From Bifidobacterium erythrocebi (lineage in GTDB: Bacteria; Actinomycetota; Actinomycetes; Actinomycetales; Bifidobacteriaceae): a DNA stretch of 64,000 bases. Below, piece by piece: positions 28,545 to 36,896 of this stretch. Below the pieces are notes generated by a model. It had not been told where the DNA came from. It was given only the letters and a program-made list of their open reading frames with translations, and did not search any database. The DNA is taken from the NCBI RefSeq assembly GCF_012932675.1, contig NZ_JAAIIF010000018.1, positions 62,001 to 126,000 on the forward strand, written 5' to 3'. How positions within the stretch are numbered: position 1 is the stretch's first letter; the number at the start of each line of letters is the position of its first letter. The translations under genes were made by a program, and so were the position numbers.

Positions 28545-29201
28545 ATGGCTGCATTTCCCCAAACCCAGCAACCCGAACCCAGCAAACGCAGAAGGCTCAC
28601 CTGGAAAGCGATTGCTTGCATAGCGCTGGCTGCGATCTGTGCGATCTGCGTCTGCCTATATTGCGCGTTTCCCAGCATGTTTCACGATATGTTCCACGGC
28701 AGCGCCCACCCCGGCAGCCCATCAGCAACGCAGTCCTCTTCACAGGCCAATCCACAGGCCAATCCACAGGCCAATCCACAGACCAATCCACAAACCAAAG
28801 CCAATTTCAGCTCCTCCGACATCGCCAAACTCAACAAAGCGGCGAGCAGTATGGATGGCAATCCCATAAGCCTTGGCGAAGCGCACCCAGGCTATACCGT
28901 CGGCTCGGATGGCGCGCTCAACGTACAATCCACCCGCAACGTCGAGGAGCTGCACAACAGCGGCACATACCAGCTGACGGTATTCTGCCTAGGCAAAGGG
29001 AGCCTCAGCATTGCTTTTTCCATCGGCGCGAAGACCAGACAGCAAACTATGCAATGTCTGACGGGATCCGCCAACCAGACATCGGTGAACCTCGACGCGG
29101 ACGCAGCAGATACCGACACAGTGAACAGCACGACGATCATCACCCCGGCGGCCTCGTCGAAATGCCTCATCGCATACCGATTGGATTATCTGGGCGTATA
29201 G
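28545..29201 (+). CDS. Unknown membrane-anchored extracytoplasmic protein
   Basis: I do not recognise this 218-residue protein. A short Pro/Gln-rich, basic N terminus is followed by one hydrophobic segment (about residues 22-45, Cys-rich: CIALAAICAICVCLYCAF). Then comes a QANP repeat linker (about 67-85) and a globular part with two Cys (VFCLGKG and MQCLTG) that could form a disulfide outside the cell. ATG at 28,545 is best placed for AGGGAG at 28,533-28,538. It ends immediately before a palindrome array and tRNA-Leu. A surface or sensory role is only a guess. Confidence 0.65.
   Translation: MAAFPQTQQPEPSKRRRLTWKAIACIALAAICAICVCLYCAFPSMFHDMFHGSAHPGSPSATQSSSQANPQANPQANPQTNPQTKANFSSSDIAKLNKAASSMDGNPISLGEAHPGYTVGSDGALNVQSTRNVEELHNSGTYQLTVFCLGKGSLSIAFSIGAKTRQQTMQCLTGSANQTSVNLDADAADTDTVNSTTIITPAASSKCLIAYRLDYLGV
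28744..28800 (+). repeat. 12-bp tandem repeat encoding QANP units
   Basis: About five copies of CAGGCCAATCCA (the last ones CAGACCAATCCA and CAAACC) encode the linker of the unknown membrane-anchored protein. Copy number is likely to vary by slippage without breaking the frame. Confidence 0.85.
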
Positions 29202-29234
29202 CCGCTGCATCCTACTCCACCCGCCCACACCGTT

Positions 29235-29516
29235 TGTCCGATTCTGGAGAATCGGACATCCACGCCCTATATCCAGCACCCTATGTGTCCGATTCGCCCG
29301 AATCAGTCATCAGAGATATCCGCAGCACGACCTGGTCGCCCTTTTCTCCCGAATCGGTCAACGAAGATACGTTTCGCAAGATTTGGATGTCGTTTTCACC
29401 AGAATCGGACATCCCAAGCACTCGTACGTACCCGCAGATGTCCTTTTCGGGTGAATCGGACATCCCAAGCACCGCATGCACCCTTTGGATGTCCGATTCG
29501 GGAGAAACGGACAGTC
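29235..29516. repeat. 51-bp-phased palindrome array, cluster 4 (6 units)
   Basis: Units start at 29235, 29286, 29337, 29388, 29439 and 29490, all 51 bp apart. Left half-sites include TGTCCGATTC, CGCCCTTTTC, TGTCGTTTTC and TGTCCTTTTC; centres are TGGA, GCCC, TCCC, ACCA, GGGT and GGGA. It lies between a protein gene and tRNA-Leu, both on the plus strand. Confidence 0.95.
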
Positions 29517-29594
29517 GGTATTGCCGAATCCGGCAATTGCGCGACACGCCGATTTGGCTATTCGACAATCGCGGTGTAAATTAGTCGATTGTCT

Positions 29595-29677
29595 GCGAGC
29601 GTGGCGGAATGGTAGACGCGCTGTCTTCAGGTGGCAGTGAGTGTATGCTCGTGGGGGTTCAACTCCCCCCGCTCGCA
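29595..29677 (+). tRNA. tRNA-Leu (anticodon CAG)
   Basis: Acceptor GCGAGCG pairs with CGCTCGC. The anticodon stem-loop CTGTC-TTCAGGT-GGCAG places CAG at 34-36, the long variable arm is TGAGTGTATGCTC, and the T-arm is GTGGGGGTTCAACTCCCCC. The length of 83 nt and the long variable arm fit a class II leucine tRNA. CCA is not encoded. Its 3' half has a diverged copy at 26,385. Confidence 0.93.
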
Positions 29678-29685
29678 CGAAAAAG

Positions 29686-29715
29686 AAAACCGGAGCCTTC
29701 GGGTTCCGGTTTTTT
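29686..29715 (+). terminator. Terminator of tRNA-Leu
   Basis: AAAACCGGA pairs with TCCGGTTTT around a GCCTTCGGGT loop, followed by T residues, nine bases after the tRNA. Confidence 0.9.
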
Positions 29716-29769
29716 CGTATCCAGCCATCGTTGTGCAAATCACGCGTCCTCCTCCACATCCAAACCCTG

Positions 29770-29949
29770 TGACCGATTCGGGAGAAACGGTCACCCACTG
29801 CACCCATGCATCACCGTGCATGGCATTTTCACCAGAATCGGACAGCCAGCGCACTCACGCGCCACCGCGCATGACCGATTCGGGAGAAACGGACATCCAC
29901 AGACGCGAGCGCCACCCCCGGATGGCATATTCACCCGAATCGGACATCC
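29770..29949. repeat. 51-bp-phased palindrome array, cluster 5 (4 units)
   Basis: Units start at 29770, 29821, 29872 and 29923, exactly 51 bp apart. Left half-sites alternate TGACCGATTC and TGGCATTTTC or TGGCATATTC; centres alternate GGGA and ACCA or ACCC. It is not in phase with cluster 4 on the other side of tRNA-Leu. Confidence 0.95.
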
Positions 29950-30049
29950 GAGGGACAGCACAGCAAGCGAGCAGGAAGTGGGGAAACCTGCCAGATGCCC
30001 AAAAACCGGTCGGCACCGGCACATCCCATCATCACGAATACGGCAAAGC

Positions 30050-30137
30050 GTTACAGAAAACGTGACAGAAAACGTGACAAGAGGTAGGGTTTTTATATCG
30101 AAAAACGTTACGAAAAACGTGACAGAAAACATGACAC
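30050..30137 (+). promoter_or_regulatory. Two triplets of 12-bp direct repeats upstream of the ATPase gene
   Basis: GTTACAG, GTGACAG and GTGACAA start at 30050, 30062 and 30074; GTTACGA, GTGACAG and ATGACAC start at 30107, 30119 and 30131. Each triplet is spaced at 12 bp, and the AT-rich segment between them (30,090-30,105, TTTTTATATCGAAAA) may hold a promoter -10. This looks like an operator array controlling the next gene, 42 bp downstream. Confidence 0.65.
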
Positions 30138-30179
30138 TTGCTTACAAGCCTGATATCAAGCGCAAAAGAAGAGGTAGCG

Positions 30180-31541
30180 ATGTTCGCACGAAAAGCATGG
30201 CGACGATTGGAAGCTTGGCGCAGCAACCCGCAGCACAAAGCCCTGATGATCACCGGCGCACGTCAAATCGGCAAAACAACACTCGTACGGGAATTCGCCA
30301 AACAGTATTACGACTCCTTCGTTGAGCTGAACTTTCTGGAAGACCGCGCGGCCGCGACAGTATTCGAGAACGCGCTCGATGCGAACACCATCATCGCCAA
30401 CCTCACCGCATATTCGCGCACAACGTTGGTACCGAATCACACGTTGGTGCTGCTTGATGAAATCCAGGAATGTCCAGCCGCACGAACCGCCGTCAAGTTC
30501 CTTGTAGAGGATGGTCGCTTCGACTACATCGAAACGGGATCGCTACTTGGCGTGCGAACCAAGGAAGTAGCCTCGTATCCCGTAGGCTTCGAAGAACCCC
30601 TGCGCATGTTCCCCATGGATTTCGAAGAATTCTGCCTGGCCAACGGCGTACAGGAATCGACCATCGATGCCCTGCGAGCACACTTCGAACAACGCAAGCC
30701 GGTCAGCGAAGCAGTGCACGAGACAATGATGCGACTGTTCCGCCTGTACACCGTGGTCGGAGGCATGCCGGACGTTGTGCAACGCTATGTGTCAACCCAT
30801 GACATCGCCCAAGTCATCGACGCACAGACCAGCCTGCTGTCCCTATACAGGCTGGATATCGCCAAGTATTCCGAAAACAGGGACAAAGCCAAGATTCATG
30901 CCATTTTCGACGCGATCCCATCCCAGTTGGACGACAAGAACCGCAGGTTCGTCTTGGCCGATTTGAACAAGAATGCGCGACAGAACCGGTACGCGAGCAG
31001 TTTTCTATGGCTTGCCGATGCGGGAGTCGCCCTGCCGTGCACCAACGTCACCGCCCCTTTGCCACCATTGGAGAACAACGGCAATCGCAGTCTGTCCAAA
31101 CTGTTCATGAACGACACCGGGCTGCTTTGCACCGCTTCGATGGATAACATCCAATTCGATCTGCTGAATGGCAATTTGTCGGTGAACCTAGGCTCGATCA
31201 CGGAAAATGTGGTGGCTCAGGAACTGTTGGCGCACGGCTTCGCATTGCATTACTTCATCACCTCACGCATTGGCAAAGTGGATTTCGTGGTGCAGGACGG
31301 TTCAACCGTGATTCCCATCGAAGTGAAGTCCGGCAACGATTGGAAACGGCACAAGGCGCTGGATAATCTGCTGAATGTCAAAGATTGGGGATTAGACACC
31401 AGCTACGTGCTTTGCAAAGGCAATGTCGAGCAGGATGGGGCGATCACTTATCTTCCGCTGTATATGACCATGTTTCTCAAACCCACGCCGTTGCCAGCCA
31501 ATTTCACATATACGGTGGATTTGTCGGCGCTGAAGGCATAA
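30180..31541 (+). CDS. AAA-family ATPase with DUF4143 domain
   Basis: A 453-residue protein of the widespread AAA_14/DUF4143 family. The Walker A motif is in MITGARQIGKTTLV (about residues 23-36), the Walker B in HTLVLLDEIQECP (about 91-103), and a SLLGVR sensor-like block follows. The C-terminal half has the DUF4143 pattern ending VDFVVQDGSTVIPIEVKSG, an endonuclease-like fold that may lack activity. The biochemical role of this family is unsettled. ATG at 30,180 has AGAGG six bases upstream. It is a single gene behind a repeat-rich control region and looks accessory. Confidence 0.85.
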   Translation: MFARKAWRRLEAWRSNPQHKALMITGARQIGKTTLVREFAKQYYDSFVELNFLEDRAAATVFENALDANTIIANLTAYSRTTLVPNHTLVLLDEIQECPAARTAVKFLVEDGRFDYIETGSLLGVRTKEVASYPVGFEEPLRMFPMDFEEFCLANGVQESTIDALRAHFEQRKPVSEAVHETMMRLFRLYTVVGGMPDVVQRYVSTHDIAQVIDAQTSLLSLYRLDIAKYSENRDKAKIHAIFDAIPSQLDDKNRRFVLADLNKNARQNRYASSFLWLADAGVALPCTNVTAPLPPLENNGNRSLSKLFMNDTGLLCTASMDNIQFDLLNGNLSVNLGSITENVVAQELLAHGFALHYFITSRIGKVDFVVQDGSTVIPIEVKSGNDWKRHKALDNLLNVKDWGLDTSYVLCKGNVEQDGAITYLPLYMTMFLKPTPLPANFTYTVDLSALKA

Positions 31542-31601
31542 AGACCAGCAAAGACTGTGAACACGCAGGAATCCTACCCCCACGCACGCTCACAAACGCA
31601 A

Positions 31602-31630
31602 AAGGGCACGCGGAATTACCACGTGCCCTT
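31602..31630. terminator. Bidirectional terminator between ATPase gene and hsp20
   Basis: AAGGGCACG and CGTGCCCTT form a stem around GCGGAATTACCA, between two convergent genes. On the minus strand the stem is followed by TTTTGCGTTT. Confidence 0.8.
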
Positions 31631-31702
31631 CAAAGGTCAATGAAACGACTGGCAGTCAATCTGGCAGTCGGTTAACAGTCGGCCTGGCAATCAGTCCAAC
31701 AA

Positions 31703-32161
31703 TCAGCCCTCAATGGCGATGCGATGCTTCGTCTCGACCTGCTGCTGAGCCTGCGGCTTCGGCAGTTCGAGGCACAGCGTGCCGTCCTTGTAGCTGGCGT
31801 GGATATCGGAGTCCTTCATATCCTCGCCGACGTAGAAGCTACGAGAGCAGGAGCCGACATAGCGTTCGCGGCGCAGCCACTTGCCGCTCTCATCCTTGTC
31901 ATCGTGCGCGCTGTCGCGATGCGCGGACACCGTCAGATAGCCGTTCTGCAGCTCCAGGGAGATGTCATCCTTCTTGAAGCCAGGCATATCGATGTCGACG
32001 GTGTAGCCCTTATCGGATTCACGCACGTCGGTGCTCATCATGCCCATCGACATGTTCGATTCGCGGGCGCCATTCTCCATGTTGCGCCAACCCTCGAAGA
32101 ACGGATCGTCGAACAGATCAGAGAACATCGTGTCATTCATCAAAGCCGGAAACATTGCCAT
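31703..32161 (-). CDS. Hsp20/alpha-crystallin small heat shock protein
   Basis: A 152-residue small chaperone. A Met/Asn-rich N-terminal arm (1-40) leads to the alpha-crystallin domain (about 42-140) with YTVDIDMPGFKKDDISLEL and the closing GTLCLELPKP pattern typical of the family, followed by a short Gln-rich tail. It holds unfolding proteins in the cytoplasm. AAGGAG is eight bases before the ATG. I saw no CIRCE element; HspR control is possible but not shown. Confidence 0.93.
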   Translation of the reverse strand: MAMFPALMNDTMFSDLFDDPFFEGWRNMENGARESNMSMGMMSTDVRESDKGYTVDIDMPGFKKDDISLELQNGYLTVSAHRDSAHDDKDESGKWLRRERYVGSCSRSFYVGEDMKDSDIHASYKDGTLCLELPKPQAQQQVETKHRIAIEG

Positions 32162-32436
32162 AATCGGTACTCCTTCATGTTGGAGTCGATGCGGCTTGGC
32201 AGCCGGTCGTGCAGTACCATCGCGGCGTCACCATCCGATGACACCGGCGGCCGGGTTCGTTGCCGTATCCGGAACCCTCCCGGGCTCCTGATCTTGACCT
32301 TTCACTTCCACCAACTATTCCGAGCGTCTGTCATTCCGGGATTTTACCCAGAGTGAACAAGCGGGATGGGCAGGCGATGGCGCAATGAGGTAACGCTACG
32401 AGACAGCGCCATGTTGCGACCCCCACTTGCGCCAGA

Positions 32437-32514
32437 TGTCCGATTCACCAGAATCGGACATCCACGGTGCCGTATCGCATGGCTGGTTGTCCGATTCGGC
32501 CGAATCGGACAACA
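32437..32514. repeat. 51-bp-phased palindrome array, cluster 6 (2 units)
   Basis: Two units start at 32437 and 32488, 51 bp apart. The second has centre GGCC, so TGTCCGATTC-GGCC-GAATCGGACA is a perfect 24-bp palindrome. It lies downstream of the HxlR gene and upstream of hsp20. The rest of the gap (32,162-32,560) shows nothing recognisable. Confidence 0.93.
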
Positions 32515-32560
32515 AAATAGGGTGAGGTAGAGGGGAATGGGCGAAATGGGCGGCCGACCG

Positions 32561-32884
32561 CTAGGCGGCGTGCTCGGCCTTGTACTGCGTGCCCCAATCC
32601 TTCATCGCCTCGATGATCGGCTGCAGCGTCCGACCGGTTTCCGTCAGCGAGTACTCCACGCGCGGCGGCACCTCCGGGTACACCTCGCGATGTACTAACC
32701 CGTCGCGTTCCATCTGACGCAGGTTCGCCGTCAGCACCTTCTGCGACACATTGCCGACCGAACGACGCAGCTCGCTGAACCGCATGGTCCCGTTCAGCAG
32801 GTCACGCAGGATCAGCACCTTCCACTTATCGGAGATCATCAGCAGCGTCGTCTCCACAGGACACGCCGGTAACTCACGTTCCAT
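32561..32884 (-). CDS. HxlR family transcriptional regulator
   Basis: A 107-residue winged-helix regulator. The N-terminal CPVETTLLMISDKWKVLIL carries the family Cys, followed by LRDLLNGTMRFSELRRSVGNVSQKVLT and LVHREVYPEVPPRVEYSLT, all standard HxlR blocks. Such proteins often sense electrophiles or disulfide stress through the Cys. ATG at 32,884 gives the usual family length; the longer open frame upstream is not family sequence. It is divergent from the reductase gene at 33,063, which it probably regulates. Confidence 0.92.
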   Translation of the reverse strand: MERELPACPVETTLLMISDKWKVLILRDLLNGTMRFSELRRSVGNVSQKVLTANLRQMERDGLVHREVYPEVPPRVEYSLTETGRTLQPIIEAMKDWGTQYKAEHAA

Positions 32885-33062
32885 CAGAACAATCACTCCT
32901 TCACCAATCGCAATAAAATCAATAAAAGTTCCCTTTTGGTAACTATAGCACTTTATTGTGCCTTCTTCCGTTTTGGTCGGTATGGAAATAATGTTCATAG
33001 CAACAGCGGGAACCACGGAAATCCGCCCGCCGAAACAGCAACAACCTACGAAAGGAACAAAC

Positions 33063-33692
33063 ATGAAGATCGCAGTAGTGGCAGCCAACGGCAAGGAAGG
33101 CCAGCTCGTCGTCAAGGAAGCCGTCAAGCGCGGCCATGACGTGACCGCCGTGGTGCGCGGCGAGAACAAGTCCGAAGCTCAGCACGCCATCATCAAGGAC
33201 ATCTTCGACCTGACCGCAGCCGACCTCGCCGGCTTCGACGTGGTCGTGGACGCGTTCGGCGTGTGGGCACCGGAAGACCAGCCGCAGCACTCCACCTCCC
33301 TCAAGACCCTGTGCGACGCACTGTCCGGCACCGACACCCGCCTGATCGTGGTCGGCGGTGCAGGCAGCCTGTACGTCGACGCCGAGCACAAGACCCAGGT
33401 CAAGGACCTGCCGACCTTCCCGGAGGCGTTCATCCCGCTGGCCAACGGCATGGGCAAGTCGCTGGAGGAGCTGCGCGAGCGTTCCGACGTGAAGTGGACC
33501 TACATCAGCCCGGCCGCCGATTTCCAGGCCGAAGGCGCACGCACCGGCTCCTACGAGCTGGCCGGCGAAGAGTTCACCGCCAACGCCGAGGGCCAGAGCT
33601 TCATCAGCTACGCCGACTTCGCCATCGCCGTGGTGGACGAGGCCGAATCCGCCAAGCACGTCGGCGAGCGCATCTCCGTGTACACCAAGTGA
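33063..33692 (+). CDS. NAD(P)-binding Rossmann-fold reductase (atypical SDR)
   Basis: A 209-residue protein of the NmrA/YwnB-like atypical short-chain dehydrogenase group. It starts MKIAVVAANGKEGQLVV, a dinucleotide-binding loop of the GxxGxxG type (here ANGKEG), has DVVVDAFG near 59 and VVGGAGSLYVD near 96, and lacks a classical YxxxK site. The substrate is unknown; quinone or electrophile reduction is common for HxlR-linked partners. ATG at 33,063 follows GAAAGGAACAAAC. The 178-bp divergent gap with the regulator gene should hold the operator. Confidence 0.85.
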   Translation: MKIAVVAANGKEGQLVVKEAVKRGHDVTAVVRGENKSEAQHAIIKDIFDLTAADLAGFDVVVDAFGVWAPEDQPQHSTSLKTLCDALSGTDTRLIVVGGAGSLYVDAEHKTQVKDLPTFPEAFIPLANGMGKSLEELRERSDVKWTYISPAADFQAEGARTGSYELAGEEFTANAEGQSFISYADFAIAVVDEAESAKHVGERISVYTK

Positions 33693-33756
33693 GATCGGCG
33701 GCGCATGCCGCGGCGGCGTGCGTGCTGAATCTCGCGCCCTAAATCTCGATATTCAA

Positions 33757-34191
33757 TGTCCGATTCGGGAGAAACGGACATCCAGGCCTTGCGGGACGTA
33801 CCCCAGTTGTCCGATTCGGGAGAAACGGTCACACGTGGTGCCCTGCCGCTATCCCGGATGTCCAATTCGCCCGAATCGGACATCCCTTGTTAGTACAAAG
33901 AACAGCGCGTGGCATTTTCACCAGAAACGGACATCCGGGGTATGCAGACCCGCCCACGCTTGTCCGATTCACCAGAAACGGACATCCGCGGGGTCAGTTT
34001 GCATGTCTGGGTGTCCGATTCGGGAGAAACGGACATCCAGCGTACTGATAAGCCACCGTGGGTGGCATTTTCACCAGAATCGGACATCCGTGGGGTCGAC
34101 TCGCGTGCCTGCATGTCCGATTCGGGAGAAATGGACATGTAGGGTACTTACACGTGCTTGCGTTTGTCCGATTCGGCCGAATCGGACATGT
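33757..34191. repeat. 51-bp-phased palindrome array, cluster 7 (9 units)
   Basis: Units start at 33757, 33808, 33859, 33910, 33961, 34012, 34063, 34114 and 34165, all exactly 51 bp apart. TGTCCGATTC with GGGA alternates irregularly with TGGCATTTTC or TGTCCGATTC with ACCA; right arms are GAAACGGACATCC, GAATCGGACATCC, GAAACGGTCA and GAAATGGACA. The last unit (centre GGCC) is a perfect palindrome. It lies between two plus-strand genes. Confidence 0.96.
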
Positions 34192-34253
34192 GGGACGTGT
34201 GGGGCGCACGTGGGCGGAATATGACTATGGGTATGAACGGGAAGGAAAGCATG

Positions 34254-35303
34254 ATGGATCAGCGGCAACGTCGCATCTGGCTTATCGGGCAGCTGCTCAA
34301 GGAGTATCAGGAGTACCGGGACACCGACGAGGCAGATCTGCCGGTTCCGCGCAACGACGAGGAGCGGCGCTTGCTGTTGCGCGCGTTGCAGAACGTCCGT
34401 CTGCCCGCACCGGTCAGCGAACGGTTCCTGCGCGTGCAGGACGAGTATCTAGGCGCGGAGCTTGCGCAACGTACCATCACCGATGCGAACGATATTCCCC
34501 CGGTCGAAACCGTTACGACTGAATCTGTCACGACCGAGTCTGCCACGCCCGAAACCGTCGCGCCAGCAAGCGCCGGCACCACCAGCAGCACACAGCCCAT
34601 CCAAAACACCCAGTCCCCACAATCCCCACAAGCCACACAATCCCCACAATCCCCACAATCCCACGCAACGCTCGCCATCTGGCAGGGCGACATCACCACC
34701 CTGCGCTGCGATGCGATCGTCAATGCGGCGAACAGCGGGCTTACCGGCTGCTATGCGCCGAACCATCATTGCATCGACAATGCGATCCACAGCGCCGCCG
34801 GCGTGCAGTTGCGTCTCGCATGCGCGCGGATCATGGAACAGCAGGGGCATCCGGAGCCGGTCGGCCGTGCCAAGATCACGCCGGGATTCAATCTGCCGGC
34901 ACGTTACGTGCTGCACACGGTCGGCCCGATGATCCCCAGCGGCGATCCGACGCCGGACGAACAGGAACAGCTGGCGGACTGTTACCGTTCCTGCCTGCGA
35001 CTGGCCGCCGACCACGGCCTCGAAACCGTTGCGTTCTGCGCGATCTCCACCGGCGAATTCCGCTTCCCCGCCGAGCTGGCGGCACGCATCGCCGTGCGCA
35101 CGGTCCGTGATTTTCTTGCGCGGCAGCTTGCGCAACAAGAAGCCGCACAACCGCAGCCAACGTCAACCATCGGCACTGCGCCCACCCCAACCGCATCAAC
35201 CGCCAACCATCGCCCCGCCAACACCATCAGGAAGGTGATCTTCGATGTCTTCTCCGACCGCGACCGCCAGATTTACGAGCGCGTATTCGCCGACCATGAC
35301 TGA
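34254..35303 (+). CDS. Zinc-type macrodomain ADP-ribosyl hydrolase
   Basis: A 349-residue protein. Residues 1-85 form a helical N-terminal region, then a Thr/Pro/Gln-rich linker (about 90-135, QSPQSPQ repeats) precedes the macrodomain (about 140-335). That domain has LAIWQGDITTLRCDAIVNAAN, GLTGCYAPNHHCIDNAIH (Cys/His zinc-site pattern), LPARYVLHTVGP and a late CAISTGEF block. Related enzymes remove ADP-ribose put on by SirTM. ATG at 34,254 is chosen because AAGGA at 34,242 is seven bases away; upstream in-frame sequence belongs to the repeat array. It overlaps the next gene by eight bases, so the pair is coupled. Confidence 0.88.
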   Translation: MDQRQRRIWLIGQLLKEYQEYRDTDEADLPVPRNDEERRLLLRALQNVRLPAPVSERFLRVQDEYLGAELAQRTITDANDIPPVETVTTESVTTESATPETVAPASAGTTSSTQPIQNTQSPQSPQATQSPQSPQSHATLAIWQGDITTLRCDAIVNAANSGLTGCYAPNHHCIDNAIHSAAGVQLRLACARIMEQQGHPEPVGRAKITPGFNLPARYVLHTVGPMIPSGDPTPDEQEQLADCYRSCLRLAADHGLETVAFCAISTGEFRFPAELAARIAVRTVRDFLARQLAQQEAAQPQPTSTIGTAPTPTASTANHRPANTIRKVIFDVFSDRDRQIYERVFADHD

Positions 35304-36195
35304 CAGCGAGCATGCCGCCGCGATCGAACGCCTCGCACAGGCGTGGCGCGAAGCGGATTGCGTACTCATCGGCGCCGGATCAGGCCTGTCCACGTCGGCC
35401 GGCTACACGTATTCCGGCGAGCGCTTCGACCGCCTGTTCTCCGATTTCAAGGAGCGGTACGGCATCACCGACATGTATTCGGGTGGTTTCTACCCTTTCG
35501 ACACGCTTGAGGAATACTGGGCATGGTGGAGTCGCGCGATCTACTGCAACCGGTACGCCCCCATGCCCAAGCCCGTGCACAGGCTGTTGCTGGGCATGCT
35601 CGACGGATCCGTCCGCGCACGTGGCGGCGAAACGGCCGGCAGTGCGAAGGATTATTTCGTACTGACCACCAATGTCGACCACTGTTTTCAGCGCGCCGGT
35701 TTCGACAAAGCACGACTGTTCTACACGCAGGGTGATTACGGCCTGTGGCAGTGCTCGCTGCCTTGCGCGCAGGTCACTTATGACAACGAGCAGGCTGTGC
35801 GTGCGATGGTCGAGGAACAGTCGGATATGCGTGTGCCGAGCGAGCTGGTGCCGCATTGCCCGCGCTGTGGACGTCCGATGATGCCGAATCTGCGCGTGGA
35901 CGGTTCGTTCGTGGAGGATGATGGTTGGCATGCGGCGGCGAAACGGTACCACAATTTTCTCGTACGGCACGAGAAGTCCCGCATTCTGCTGCTGGAACTC
36001 GGTGTGGGCGGGAATACGCCGGGCATTATCAAGTATCCGTTCTGGCAGCTCGCGAACGCCAACCCGCAGGCCACGTACGCTTGCCTGAATCTGGGCGAGG
36101 CCGCGGCGCCGCCGCAGATTCACAGTCGTTCCATCTGCATCAACGCGGATATCGGGCAGACGCTGACTGAGCTGGCCAGGGCGCTGCGGCGGTAG
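35296..36195 (+). CDS. SirTM-class sirtuin (protein ADP-ribosyltransferase)
   Basis: A 299-residue class M sirtuin. The NAD-binding start LIGAGSGLSTSAGYTYSGERF is near residues 22-42, followed by SGGFYPFDTLEEYWAWW, a SirTM feature. TTNVDHCFQRAGF includes the catalytic-site region, and Cys pairs (QCSLPC and CPRCGRP) suggest a zinc ribbon. Known SirTM proteins add ADP-ribose to a lipoylated GcvH-like protein. The ATG at 35,296 lies inside the end of the macrodomain gene. The usual LplA2 lipoate ligase and GcvH-L genes are not next to it, so the target here is open. Confidence 0.9.
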   Translation: MTDSEHAAAIERLAQAWREADCVLIGAGSGLSTSAGYTYSGERFDRLFSDFKERYGITDMYSGGFYPFDTLEEYWAWWSRAIYCNRYAPMPKPVHRLLLGMLDGSVRARGGETAGSAKDYFVLTTNVDHCFQRAGFDKARLFYTQGDYGLWQCSLPCAQVTYDNEQAVRAMVEEQSDMRVPSELVPHCPRCGRPMMPNLRVDGSFVEDDGWHAAAKRYHNFLVRHEKSRILLLELGVGGNTPGIIKYPFWQLANANPQATYACLNLGEAAAPPQIHSRSICINADIGQTLTELARALRR

Positions 36196-36480
36196 ACGAC
36201 GGAAGGCGGGCGCGCTGCAATCCCCCTCTCTGAAAAAGACGCTGGGTCCGCCATTTCGTCCGTCAGACCGTCGTGCCCCTTGGCACGTAGCATGTTCGCC
36301 ACCCCGTATCGTTGGTTCCAGCAACGCGCTATAGTATCCGCTTTCACGTTGGCCACGCCCCGAATAACGGAAAGAATCGAGCACTCGTCCAGCTTGTGGC
36401 CGACTCCATAGCGGATTCCTTATATCCCACACGAGTAGACGAGTCCGGCAAGCTTGCCGCAGAACGGGCAGGATGCAAGA

Positions 36481-36786
36481 TTATATGTTTTCGCCATCAA
36501 TGTCCTCGTTCTCAGCACTATCCGTAGAGTCCTCCTCATCGTCGTCCAGCCGGTCGGAAATCTTCTCACACAGCCAAATGCAGAAAAGGGCACCCAATGC
36601 GACCGCGATTATGACGATGTTCCACCGTTCGTCCAGCCAACCCATGTCACACAATATGGCCGGAACCAGCTGGACCACCCAAATGAGGACGAAAACACAT
36701 CCAACGATATCTAATATCTTTATCGCCGTTTCTTTTTTCCTTTTGGAACCATCCTCTGGCCCATACGGTTCCTGTGCGTGCTTCAC
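36481..36786 (-). CDS. Small membrane protein, unknown
   Basis: A 101-residue hypothetical protein with a charged N terminus (KRKKE at 16-20), two predicted membrane helices (about 24-48 and 56-77) and a very acidic tail (DDDEEDSTDSAENEDIDGEN). The GTG at 36,786 follows AAAGGGGGCG, a good ribosome site. I recognise no family. Codon use and the membrane-plus-tail structure support a real gene. It stands alone between the sirtuin gene and a palindrome array. Confidence 0.6.
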   Translation of the reverse strand: MKHAQEPYGPEDGSKRKKETAIKILDIVGCVFVLIWVVQLVPAILCDMGWLDERWNIVIIAVALGALFCIWLCEKISDRLDDDEEDSTDSAENEDIDGENI

Positions 36787-36896
36787 ACCGCCCCCTTTGG
36801 CTCACTGATGTTTTAGTCTTCGCAGTTCCGGTACTCTTCCGCCGTAAGTCTATCAGCCATCCGACTTCTTCCTCGTCCATCTCCGCACCCCTCGGA

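Noticed and set aside
26385..29764. An integrated element between two att sites
   Set aside because: No integrase or phage gene is present and the order of fragment and intact tRNA is unusual; kept only as a finding.
5365..34191. CRISPR arrays
   Set aside because: Repeats vary strongly between units, are only about 27 bp with 24-bp spacers, occur inside coding sequence, and no cas genes are in the window.
36647..36880. Minus-strand frame starting MDEEEVGW, and a 15-codon ORF starting MADRLTAEEY inside it
   Set aside because: Overlap the better supported small membrane protein or are too short, with no family evidence.
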